Shown here one piece after another: positions 1-11,900 of a stretch of 64,000 nt of DNA (its first letter is position 1; each line of letters starts with the position of its first letter). The stretch is from Sodiomyces alkalinus F11 (taxonomy: Eukaryota > Ascomycota > Sordariomycetes > Glomerellales > Plectosphaerellaceae), in the NCBI RefSeq assembly GCF_003711515.1, contig NW_021167080.1, positions 5,908,346-5,972,345 of the forward strand. Direction: 5' to 3'. Made by a program: the position numbers and the translations under genes. The notes beneath the pieces are model-generated. The model was not told the DNA's origin, ran no database searches, and saw only the letters and a list, made by a program, of their open reading frames with translations.

Positions 1-1075
1 TCCGCCGGGTCGACCAGATTGCCATGATAGGCACGCATCTCGTCCTCAGATAGGCCCTGTGGAATTTGTAAGTGGAGGACAAAAGCTAATGCGAGCTGGT
101 GAATCAAGGAGGCTTCGTCGCCGGCGTTTGTCTTAGGGCAGCTGGAGATGGCGTGGACAACGCCGGGCGTGCGGGGTCGTGTAGCTCCTGTAAAAGAAAG
201 GCGAAAGAAAGGGGGGACGATCCAAGACCCCACGAGAGAAAAGACGAGGGATACAGGGCGCGGAGTGGGTGGGACTGGCATGGAAGGACACCGAAGCCAC
301 TGCCAAATTCCGGTCTCGGCTCTCGAAACGTACCTGGTTTTCAGCTCTTGTGTTGTAAACCGCTACCATGTTCTCGGAGATGTCTATCCCTGTACATTGC
401 GTCGTGTATTGGGCAAGGGCCTAGAGTGAAGGCAAGACAAATATGAGTTGGCGGTCAGCGAGGGTGATGCAGGTAGAAGACACGGGCGGCACGGGCGGCG
501 CGGGCGGCGCGGGAGGAGCGGGAGGGACGGGAATGCCCGGGAGACTGAAATGGAAGATAGGAAGGATGCCGATAGGAAAGACGAAGACACCGTTGACACG
601 CACCCTGGAGATCAGACCGGTTCCACAGGCATAATCGAGCAGCTTGACCTGCTTCCGGCCGGTCCTTGGGCCATCGTCGTCATCGCTATCGTCGTCATCG
701 CCCGCAGAGTCGACGCCAAGTAAATCCTTCCGTCTCTGAATCTCTCGGACGAGTTGCTCGATGGTTTTCTCGAATCTCGAATCATAATCGGCCGCCAGCT
801 TGCTAGAGCACAGAGTCAATCAGAAACGATCCATTTCCACGAGATCACATGGTTCACGTCGTCCAGGATATTCCGCGTCGCGTGACGCTGAGCGGGAGGA
901 TGATAATCTAATGATAGGTGCGCCCGCCTGCAGGATCCCGGTTTCAGGCCAGCAAGGCTAGTTGCTGCCGCTAATTCCAAAAGAGAAGAAAAAGAAAATG
1001 GGGACCCGATCTCAATCAGGGATAGAGGCGTACGTACTCGAAGTAAGCCTTGTTGGCACTTGTGGTGTCCGTCAT
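1..1075 (-). CDS. SAM-dependent class I methyltransferase, 3' end cut by window edge
   Basis: Likely a class I S-adenosylmethionine methyltransferase of unknown substrate. I read four exons: 1075-1038, 802-604, 420-334 and 56-1, with the last running off the window. Introns have GTACGT, GTGCGT and GTACGT donors and AG acceptors, and the reading frame is kept across all of them. The joined start reads MTDTTSANKAYFDKLAADYD. Exon 2 ends with the glycine-rich SAM-binding motif I, LLDYACGTGLISR, and exon 3 carries the following acidic strand (GIDISENMV). A run of aspartates (about residues 44-53) precedes motif I. The 126 residues visible are about half of a usual methyltransferase domain. Intron 2 contains a GGC-rich stretch (484-535), and the region upstream of the start has a long pyrimidine tract. 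The fold assignment is firm; the substrate cannot be told from this part. Confidence 0.85.
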
Positions 1076-1198
1076 CGTCGCTCGTTGTGGGACTTGTTGA
1101 TGGTATGGGTAAGGTATGGTGAGGTAGGTATGTGCGGCTGAGATGACAAATGTCAAGTCGGTAAAGTGGGTGACTGGATTGGATTGGGTGGTGTCGAA

Positions 1199-1300
1199 GT
1201 GATTTTATTTCTTTTTTTCTTTTTTCCTTTTTTTCTTTTTTTCTTTTTTCCTTTTTTCCTTTTTTCCTTTTTTTCCTTTTCTTCTCTTGTTTTTCTTGTC
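1199..1300. repeat. Pyrimidine tract of TTTTTC-type units
   Basis: About 100 bases of nearly pure T/C on the plus strand, built of repeated TTTTTTC and TTTTTTCC blocks. It lies 125-225 bases upstream of the methyltransferase start, so it is a purine tract on that gene's coding strand. Such tracts are common in fungal promoters; here it may just be slippage-generated low complexity. The lysine-rich reading frame it creates on the minus strand is an artefact. Confidence 0.8.
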
Positions 1301-4300
1301 TCACTTATGTATCTAAGCGTCCACAAGACCAACTCATTTGATCTTGGTATTGAGTTCCTACTGACGTTGATGACTCAATTCGCGCCAGAAATTGGCGGTA
1401 TTTATACACATATGTAGCTGGAAGAATACATCAAGAAGTCCTGTACCAGCCGGACACTTTTCGGACACTTCAACGGGGACTTTTCACGGGGCCAAAATAT
1501 CGGCGAGTCAGCGCCTCCCGGGCCCGTAACCGGTGCTAGTGGGGTAACCCGTCACCGGACTTCTCGGTCTCGTCGGTCAACTCGATAGTGTACATACCTG
1601 TATACTTCATACCGGCCGTTCACCGAGAATGGGCACATGAGCCCTCACGTGCGCTTCGGGCCATGTACGCAATACTTGCCGCGTCGTGAGTGGTGAAAAG
1701 TCGTGACAAGCCTTCTGCTGTTTACCGCATCGGTTTACCCCTCTGTTGTCTCAGCCGCCAGTCGTCTACGCTACGTCCACCCGCTTTTCACCCCTATTCT
1801 GGTCGGGAGCAGGGGCCTTTTTTTTCCCTTTTTTTCCCTTCCCGCTTACTCCCAAGCGAAGCATAATTTTCTTCTGGCGTGACATGCCTATACAGGGTCT
1901 TTGACAGCTCGTGTAGACCATAGACACGGCTCATAAGAGTCTTGTGTATTAGGGGGGTGGGAAGGAGCCGGAAAGAACCGCGGGCGGGGCCGGAAACCCG
2001 CACCAGCAAGAGAGGCAAGGAAAGGGAAGGGATGGGGAGCCAAACCCCTTGCTGTTCGGGCAAGTTGGCAACAGGGTAAAGTGCGCCCCATAGCATAGGC
2101 CCCAAGAGTTGCCACGTCTCATGCCTTTTACTTCTCCACGTCATCAGATATCTATATAAACCGGGTGCAACGGTCCCAGTTCCCCGTTGACGGGCGGGTA
2201 GTTGAATGACGGACGAAGAGAAGGGTTGTGTGTGGGGGGGACGAAGCCCTCGGGACGGGCCACTGCTGCACCCGCAGGATTGTTAGTGGTGCCAAGGGAG
2301 TGGTGGAATGGGGCACACAAAGGGAAAGAGAATAAAAAAACCGGGAAGGGGATGTCGTGATTGGGGAGCTAGGGAGTGTTCCTTGTTGGAATGCACAGCG
2401 AGAGCACACAGCCTTCGGCAGGTCATCGGTCGTGTGGGCATTCGCTTTCCTTCCCTGCAAGCTTCATCTCATGAATCTCTCTTCTCTCTTCTCTCTCACT
2501 CTCTCTCTTTTTTTTTTTTCTTTTTCTTTTCCTCCACGTTCTTCTTCTTTTCTTCATTTTTTTTTTGCGCATCTCGTGTATTACCAAGGCATGGACGGGG
2601 TGAGTGAGCCTTTATGGCTATAGCGCCCCGTTCCGCGCCCGTCCCCCTGTCCATTAGGGGAATAGATGGAATAGTAACCTGGACGCTGGTTGGCATATTG
2701 CTTCGTACACGTATCACAGATACACCGCAGCACAGCCTTTGCTAGCCCCCACCAGAAACCTGTTCTCATGGTTGGACATATGCAAGCAAGTGGCCCGGGC
2801 TTGCATATCATGTAGATGACAGAACATGTCTCTCGACAGATTGACAATTCACACTTTGGATGCAGGCAGGGAGCACGCTCCTGAGTTTGGGTCTCTAGTC
2901 ACGAGACAACCAAGAGATGCTGCTCCAGCAAATTGACAGAAAGAGAACGGATCGGTCGCGATCCTGCCGCAGCCCGCATGGTCGCATCGGACCGACCTGT
3001 GACCTGTAGGCCAAGATGGCTTCTAAGAGGCCTATAGACTATCGTCGTCTCGAATACCATGCACGCCATTCTCGGGTTTTGTAACTTTTGTGCCGTTTGC
3101 TGCTCGTCTCCCACCTGGCATATTTCAGAGCTTGGCCTGCCTCTCTTTGTGGCGCCTCTGCCAACGGCTTTTTCTGATGTCCGCAGTTGCTCAGACGATT
3201 TCCCCCCCCTCTTATCCTTCTCTCTCCCCTCTCTTTCTCGTGAAACTTGTTTTTCGTTTCTGGTTTCCCCCTTTCTCCTGCATCGTTATCAGAGCTCAGC
3301 AGTAAGGTACTATCGCCGTCATCAATAGGAGGTATGGCAGGGACTGAGGGAAGAATGTAGGATATTATCAGTGGATCGAAACCGATACAACCCCGGAGGC
3401 CAAAAAGGGGTTCACATGTGACGCTGCTTGGGTCGCCAAGCGGAGAGGGAAAAAATGAACTGCACACCATTATCCGTCACCGCAAGACAAGAAGGGGAGA
3501 GAGATAACATAGGTTATTCCTATCAACGGTGAAAATAGAACGAAGTACACTCCCCTCTCGTCCGGCAGGGGCCGCTGACTTCGCTTTTCCCCAGGCATTA
3601 CGTACTCTCCGATTAAGCACAGCGGTGTGTTGCGTCCCCGGGGGAGTGTGCCCCGGTTGCCTTCTGCCCTGGTTATTCAGTCAGTGTCCAAGACGGTCGA
3701 GACCTGCATGATACAGTACTTCGTAGAATGAGGTAGCATCGGCGCTTCCCTTCGGATGACAGGACCTAGGAAGCGGCAACGGCCGAGCCGAGTGATGGCG
3801 GGACCGGCTTCGGTCGACGCCGTGTGGGTGGTTCATCCATTACCGGGAGGATTGGTGAACCGTATATGACATGATCAAAAGATCACCAGACCTCGGAAAG
3901 CTGGGTCTCTGATGACGGAGACCCCATGACTGCAGCGAGCCAACGTCTTGATGATGACTCGACTCCAAATAAAAATTGGAGCTGATGACCGACTATTACA
4001 GAGTGCAGTCTGTGCAGACACCGTAGGGGAAGCAGCAGCCACTCGCATGCGGTATGCTTGCTCCAAATGCAGCCAGGTTTTCCCGGATTATTCTTGTAGC
4101 TCAGCCGTGATGCGGAGTTGAATTAGTTCGTTCTCGATAATAATACGACACGTTGTTTCCTCGCTCTAGCCAAGTAGGTGGAAAGTGGACCATCTGCGAA
4201 GCGAGCGTGAGAACTTGGGAAGCTTGGGTCAGAGCCCGCTCGGCAAAAGCGGTTCGAGTACTTGTGTATAGCGAGAAAGGCAAGCTGCAGGCAAGACAAT

Positions 4301-7300
4301 TCCTACCTTATGTAGAGGAAGAGGACCCAGTACTCCGGGCATGCTGCGGCGCAGTCGAAAAACTAGGTGCAATTTTCGCGAACGGCTCACCGCTGCTTTG
4401 CCGCCTCTCTTGGCCCGCATGCGCGTCCACTGCCCACAGGCACTGAGGGAGTGTGGGATGGTTGGTTGTCACTTTTTGAACAAGCCGTTGTTAGCGCGTC
4501 GGCCGAGGAACCTACGGTAAGGTACCGAGTACGGAGTACATATATGTACCCCCCCACCCCACCGAACACCCCAACCCCCTCTTAAACCAGGATCAAGGAC
4601 GGAAAAGGGAGAGGGGGAAAAGAAGGAAAGGAAAAAGAAAGAGAAAAAAAAGAGGAGCCTGCAGTACTGCGCGCATGTGGCCGTGGTCTCGTGGAGAGGT
4701 GACTGATAGGGTCCACCGTCCACCACCGAGTGACACGTATCAGATTTGTGTGCTGAAGCACAGGGATAGAAACCGAGAAAACGCTCCGGCAACTTGCATC
4801 TGCAGGCCCTGGCCAAGCAGCCGTTTTTCTCAGATACCCATCTCAAGGCTCTTTCGACGTAAAGGAAAGTATTTTGCGCCTCCTCTGTCCGAAGAGTCGA
4901 AATTGCTGACGTTCGGTCATGTCGGGTCGATCGATGCCCACGCCCTCCTGAACATCGACGATTCGACGTCAGCGAAATGCAGTCAAGAGAGTGGCCCCAC
5001 GATGATTGGCCTTTCATAATCAATATCGCAGCGAGCTCAAGTCAATCAATCCGTGGGTCCCCCGTGTTTGCTGTTAGCTTATTAGGTAACCTCCTTTGGT
5101 CAAAATCAATCAGTTCCTGGGTAGGTAGATTGGAAATCTTCGACCACCCAAATTGCCCACTGGCTCATGCCGACCCGACGGGGGGGAGCCACTCGTCTGC
5201 GAGCTACGACGAGATAAGACTTCCCCCGTACTCAGTAATACCATCCGAATATATGGGTGGAGTTCATGCGTCGGTGACGCTACTCCTTGCGGGCTAGCCC
5301 ATCAGGGGTATGTATGTACGTTGTACAACGTACATATGTGTGATGAGTCTTGGTAGGATGCATGTCGGGGGTTTCGTGCGAATTTTTCTCGACCGCACTG
5401 TTGACCGCAGTCACGATTGTCTTGTCTTTTCTTGTTTCCTCTTTCTTCCCACCTCAAGGGACAACATGGCAACATGGACCGGGGCGCACAGGAAGCGGTA
5501 CTTATGAGGGGTATGGGGATGTCTGGGAAACCGCCACGCGAAATCCCTCGCTCGGTCTGCCTCGGTCTTCGTCTTGTTTGCTTGCCCCGCCTCCCCCCCC
5601 CCCGGGTCTCTCTCTCTCTCTCTCTTTTTTTTTGTTTTTTTTGTAATCAACCTCTCGGTATCCGTATAAGGGTAGAGCAGGGGGGTACTTTATGTGTGTG
5701 GAGAGCCAGAACCGGGTAAGAACATCGCTCGTCCTCTTCATTTGTCCGCAAACTGGTTCCAGAATATTTCAGCTCCCCAAACTCTCTTCCTTTCCTCGCC
5801 AACAGTCGCTTTGCCTCCATATCTCAGCTCTCCCTTCCCATGCATTCTTTCCTTGTTTGAGAGACGATGGCGGGCCCGGGGGTCGGGGACATCCGCGGAC
5901 CGGCAATTCCAGGTGTGACCGTGTGATTGCTTACCAATTGCCCAGGTCCCTCGCCACTACGATGTGCATCGTATGTACGTCGTAATGTCTCGCGAATAAT
6001 TGCCCATTGAGATCCAACAACCGACGACTCCTGACCTGAGCCAAGACACCCAGGGAGTTGAAGTAGGTACCTTAGCCAGCGTCACCACCCACCACCACCA
6101 GCCCCTCTCTTCCTCGCCGAAACCCCACAGAACGGCTTCTACGAATAAAACAGCTCGGTTTATCGATCGAACGCACGGTGGCCCGCGCAACACAAGACCC
6201 TCGTCGCGGTCTTGACGCTTGGCCTGGGGGCTAAGACGAGTTTCGAGTGGCTCGCGGACCAGTTGTAAGGGGTGAAATTTGGAGTCCTCGCGGGAACGAC
6301 GGGAGGTGACGGCTAGATGCAGGCATCTGCTATCACGTGATCTATTCCCACGCGCCGCTCCCCCACCCACCCCCCCCCTTCTTCGTCCAATCAATGGAGA
6401 CCACGAGACATCCAAGCCATCCAAGCTCGTCAGCTCGTCTTCGGCTCACCGAATGCCCATTCATCAGGATCAGGGGGGCCCAGCACCGAGAGCATGATGG
6501 CATGTTCTAAATATGCCCTGTGTTCACTGTTGGGGCCCGTACACTTTTTGGGTATTGAGGCATCACCATGTAAATCCCCCACTGGCCAACCGCAACTCCT
6601 GCATTGTCTGCTCACCTCACTTGGAGACATCAGTTCGAGACAGCGGGGCGATGGGGTACCAGCGCCTTGATGTTCGCGTTCTTCTGTTGACATGGTCGAC
6701 TCCCCCGGGCGCAATCCATTCCATCCGTCGAGCCTTACCCACTTTCAGCAAGGAAATAATATCGGTTCATAACAAGATAATTTCCCTCTCGGTCTACTGA
6801 TTCGTTTAGCATAACTGTTGATCCCACCATCGGACGTGCTGTCGTAACGAGGAAAGATCAAAGTTGACTGCGTCGAAATTGAGGTTTTATCTGCCATGGA
6901 GCTTTTAAGGTCGTGCAAAAAGTGCAAGTGGAATTGATTTAGATGCCTGTGGAGCAAGCCGCGGTCACTAAACTAATGTAATTAGGTGGTTCTTCCTTCC
7001 AATTTAAACCAACATCGGGGTTGCTCTACAACGCGGATCCTTCCGTCACAGGCTCCTCACGGCTGACAAGGAATTGCCCGTCCTCTTCCTTAACCCATAA
7101 TTATGCCGCATGCATCAACTCCCTTAATTAATCCTGGCTGTCAAGGCCGCGCAGGATGGCTGGAATTCTTAACACCTGACCACGGGAAGGGAGGAGGGTC
7201 AGCCATCTTCTCAGCGAAAATCCACAAAGACTATCACTGTCTATGTCCTGAAGCGTCGACAACTTAGCGAACTATTTCTTGGCTACGTCGCTTCTCGTGC

Positions 7301-8336
7301 GCTAAGCTGCTTCTCGGGGTGAGGATCGGCAGAGCCTTGGGATACTGAGTGTTCACGTTATGTTCACCCCGGTCGATGACTCGATAACATTGGGATATTC
7401 ATATTTCTCGTCAAGAGGGCCAACTATCCGTAGGTACTTTGGGATTTTCCCGTCGCAGATGTCTCAGCGCGCGCGCTTGAGACTGCAGGGCCCTACGGAG
7501 TAGTGGTACCTGACAACAACGGCATGGGAACCAGTGAGGATAAGCGTGGGGGAGCCTGGTTTACATACTTACCGTGGTCGTAATAAAAAGTCGTGGACAC
7601 GCATCTCCACTATCCGCGACGTGGCCAGGTGATTGTGCGATGTTTGTTGAGCCGGAAAGTTAAAACTCGGCTTGCGTGGTGGATACTCTCGTTCCGGTCT
7701 TCGTGGTACGGATACTTTTAGATCCCAACCCGCAGCCATCACCCACACTGACGACTCGTCGTTGTCGTTGAGCCCATTTTACAGCAACCCTTTCTCGAAG
7801 TCAAATGGTTAGGGAATTCTTAATCTTAGCTGCTCTGGCATTGAGAACATCCACAGGTGTGGGAGGTCGTATGATCTATGGCTTGGTGTACAACAACTTC
7901 CATGTCATAATTGTTGGTAGGACGAGTACATGGGATCCTTGGAAAATGCAGTTAACAGTTGCTTAATTAATGGATTGCGAGATTCTTGTGCTGCGTCTCG
8001 GTTAAAGTCTTTTTTTATTTTGTAAAAAAGTAGAAGAAAAAAGGAGGGGGGGAAATGGAGCATTAAGACGTAATTAAGGACGGGTCTCCCTGGTTGCACT
8101 GCACCAAAGAGAAGATCTCTGTTCTCAAAGTCAAAGTTATAAGCTCTCTGACTGAAATTCAAACAACGTTAGTCGGGACATTAGCAGTAAGGTATAAAGA
8201 AACAAACTGATAAGCTATGCGTCCCGGAGACTGACAAAAGACGCTCCTATAGTTACGTATCTGACGTCGGTCAAAATCCTCCAGTCAATCCAAGGCGAGT
8301 CGAGGGAGTGTTGCATATTCGTTGACGATATCAGCC

Positions 8337-8908
8337 GTTTATGGTTATTGTCCAACAGCCGCTTTGTACCAAAGGAATGAGGTTGGTGAACGTGCCCTGG
8401 CTTATTAGCATAGTGGCGGAAGGACTATCTGTGAGTTGCAGAGGCTCAACTGTAGGTAGTCTTGTAGAAAGGAGAAAATTTAATGTGTTCAGAACGCCGG
8501 CAATACAACAGAAGGCGGTACCGAAGAATCCAGATGAATTGACTCGATCTTACCTGCACGCCGCCCTGTGCCGCGCGCGACCCAGCCGCCAGAATCAAGA
8601 GACGCAGCAAGTTGATGACATATTTAAACGAGGCATTGGAGAGTCTGAATGTGCCATTGGTTACCGGAATGAAGGTAGTGGCGGGACTTTTGATGCTCAT
8701 GTAGTATGTACTTTGTCTGTGGCACTGCATCCGGCAATGTATCACAGTGGTATCTGAGACCTTTGGAACAGCATCGAGCGGCGAGGGCGATGAGATTATT
8801 AAGGTCATTGTTCTCAGTCTGTTGAGTCAGAGGTACCAGGTGCATTCCGTAGCCTACAGCGAATAACGTAGCATGGACTGCATTTAATACAGTCAATGTC
8901 CTAAGCAA
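8337..8908 (-). pseudogene. Possible decayed membrane-protein gene fragment
   Basis: Weakly supported. On the minus strand, several short stretches in different frames read like membrane-protein sequence. A segment at 8908-8780 begins LRTLTVLNAVHATLFAVGYG, then come a stretch at 8775-8550 with KYVINLLRLLILAAG, and one at 8535-8337 with GFFGTAFCCIAGVLNTLNFLL. The first resembles the start of fungal rhodopsin-like/PTH11-type receptors in general pattern only. There is no in-frame ATG at the start, and joining the pieces needs frame changes that do not all sit at good splice sites. A relic is therefore more likely than a working gene, and chance hydrophobic frames remain possible. Confidence 0.18.
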
Positions 8909-11900
8909 GGCGTGGGTGGTTAGCAGTTAACGCGGAGCATCCTGAGGGAAGAAGGCGGCCCGTTGGCGGTCGCTCCGTCGACCCATGCTTGCCGCTTCCG
9001 GTGCAAACCCCTGGTCGACGTGACCCTGTAGCACTCTAATCCATCCCACAGGGAGTGCGATAGTGGATACAGTACGAATAATCTAGGAATCTCATAATCT
9101 ATGCCAAAACAACGAAGACACCGGCCCTAACTGCAACAAGAAGAGAAAGGCGAAGCAAGAATCTTACCTCTTCCCACTCCGAATGAATCTCTAGATAGGT
9201 TACTCAAAGATAGAGCTACTGGCCTCGTCTAGCTGAGTTGTATGTACTCGGATCGTGATAGGCGACAGGTCAGTTCTTGAAAGGGTGTCTATCCCAGACC
9301 CTGGCCCATGTCAGAGAGCAGACCAGACCTCCAAGAGCGGAAGGAAGGCAAGGAAAGAGTCGGGTCGAGGGGCGTTGAATCGGTATTTTAGCCACCTTGA
9401 TCCTTGACTGACATGTCGCCAACTTCTTCCGGACCTTATCGAGGCTCAAGGGGGGGCGTTAGTTTGGCAGCCTTTCCACAAATCCTCTTATTCTTCGTAT
9501 TCATAGTGGCTGGATGATTGCTTGGTGCTAGATGACATGCATGAGGGTGTAGGAGCCGAGAACAAAAATACTATGATAACTACTGAGTAGTAATACGCCA
9601 GGAGGAAGACGGCGGAAGAAACCGCCTGGGGCGTTCCAGGCTGCATTCATCAACGCCGTTCTGGGACCACATCCGGTCCTCCGCGTTTGGACAATGGAGA
9701 ATACGATCGGTCGTATATCGAACGTAAAGATATTCGATCATCTGTGTTTTGTAAAACAGTATACTCTGGAGGGGCTCGGTTTCGGTAATTGATTTAGGAT
9801 TTGAGGATCCTCGAGGATCCAAAGCGATGAGAGACATCGTACACGTTTTATACTAGGTAGACAAGGGAACGCCTTAAGGTAGGCGTTCTCGTTGAGCGTT
9901 GAGGGCGAAGGATGGATCGCTCCGCAATTGTCGCCTCGCAACACGAAGGCGCTTTGTACCCCAGGTACCAGGTATCTACGTAGGTACAGTAAGTACTTGT
10001 ACTTCATAGCTAGGCTTGTCTATTCGGTATTGTAGGTACTCTGTACAAACGTGTTTCCGGAGCACTGTTCGCTGAATCCGACCTTTAATGGCGAGTGGGG
10101 ATCTAGCCCGTTCCCTTTCGCACCCCTGCCTCACTAGGTACGCGGCCTTTCCCGTCATTCTGGGTATGCCTTCACTCCATAAGCGAAGTGTGTGAGACAG
10201 GATTACATCGTACATATGTATGTACTCCGTACTAGCGATTACTCCGTACTTAGTTCACGAACGGTAACACATATAGTAGAACCAATAAAGGCACCTACGA
10301 AGCTGGTACGCTAGGGTCGCAGAACTAAGGGGATAATGGGATTGCAAGGGGAAGTGCTGGTATCTTGTGGCGTTCCATTCGTCTCATGGCAAGCAAGTTG
10401 TCCACCGCTGACCAGAGGGGAGTGCCCCGCCGTTCCAAGCTGGTGGGAAGTCCAAGCTGGTGGTAAGGGATGACGGGATCACATGGAACATCCCTTGTGG
10501 CTTGCCGTCGACTGCAGTAGTGTCGTACGGAGTAGTGTGACCAAAGGGAGAGTGTGGTTGGAAAGGAAATAGTTCGTACCTACCATGCGACATGATCATC
10601 CCCTGAATGGCAGCGGGTAAATATCGCCAGCGACCGGACCGATAAACCACTTAGATCCGACGATTCGTATCGAATCATCTGTAACCAAACCGATTCCCCG
10701 TTTCTTCTTTCTGATCCTTGGGGCCAGTAAGATTTCAACCCAAAAGAACGTCACCGTCCCACTCACGCACACCCCTTCGACCCAAGCGGCCAAGCCCACC
10801 CTTTTGTGATACGAATGAAAACAGACCTCTGATCTAGAGTCCTATTCTTCCTCCTCAACAGCTAGCTGATGCTTGATGCCGCTGTATCTCCGGACGGGAC
10901 CGAGGAACGAACGATCACCAATTCACCGAAACCTGGACCTACTCCTTCCGAGTTGGCGCATACTTTCCTGAACTGCGGGATTTTGAGGTCAAGGTCTGGC
11001 TTTGCGTCCACAGGGTGGCATTCTGCGGCTACAGCCCCAAGACGCAAAGGCGGCATGCGGACAATGCCCTGCAGGGAACCAACCAGCCGTTGTTGTGAAG
11101 GCGGAGGAGGAAGCGGCCGAATGTACGAGGTAAAGGGAAGGCGGGAAACGGTGGAGTAATGTGGGGGAGGACCCGGAGGGGCGAAGAGCGGTCAGGACGG
11201 TATGGTAATTTATGTGAGTGGTTTTCACACCGTGCAGGTCTGGTAAGCCTACGTACGATTCACGATGTTCGAGAGACTCTCATAACCACCAGAAGGAAGG
11301 CCATGTCACTACAGAGTAGGAAAGCGCTTTTGGACACCGCACCGAAACCGCTTTTCCAATACGGCCTCTCGCGAGTTCTTCGCTTGTTGCGTCGTCTGAA
11401 CTCTGCGGATGATAAAAACGTTGGCTTAGACCGCATTTGGCCGCACACACCTGGTCCTGGGGTTCTAAGCTACATATGTACAGCTGGTCTGACTAACCCC
11501 CGGGACTTCCGTTCATCACGATAGCCTATTCCGGCCTATTGGGCCTTCGGGGTCATCTACAAACATAATGCTCAGAAGGTGGAAACGTATATAATAAGTA
11601 AAACGATATAGGTAAATCTATGGGTAATATTGGTAGATATATGGGGGTACCTATACGTAGCCGTGATGTGTTGTGCACTAAACACCGCGAGGGTAGTGGC
11701 GGCCGAATTCACCATCCCGTCGCCGGGCTTGCCTGCGTCACAACTGTTTTTTTGCATGTACGAAAACGGTTGCCACAGAGTTGAGGGAACTCCCTTCGCC
11801 TCTCCTCTTATTGTTTGCAAATTCCCAACGAATAAGGTCGAACGCCCTATCTACTGCCCGCGGTGTGCGAAAACGTCGACCGATAAAGGCGACCTAAGTA

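Noticed and set aside
484..535. GGC/GGA-rich repeat as a possible regulatory element
   Set aside because: Lies within a predicted methyltransferase intron and is simple low complexity; no specific signal seen.
816..1304. Lysine-rich 162-codon frame on the minus strand
   Set aside because: It is produced by the pyrimidine tract at 1199-1300 and by methyltransferase promoter/intron sequence; no protein motif.
3039..3470. 143-codon ATG frame on the minus strand
   Set aside because: No motif, overlaps other frames of equal quality, no splice partner; likely chance.
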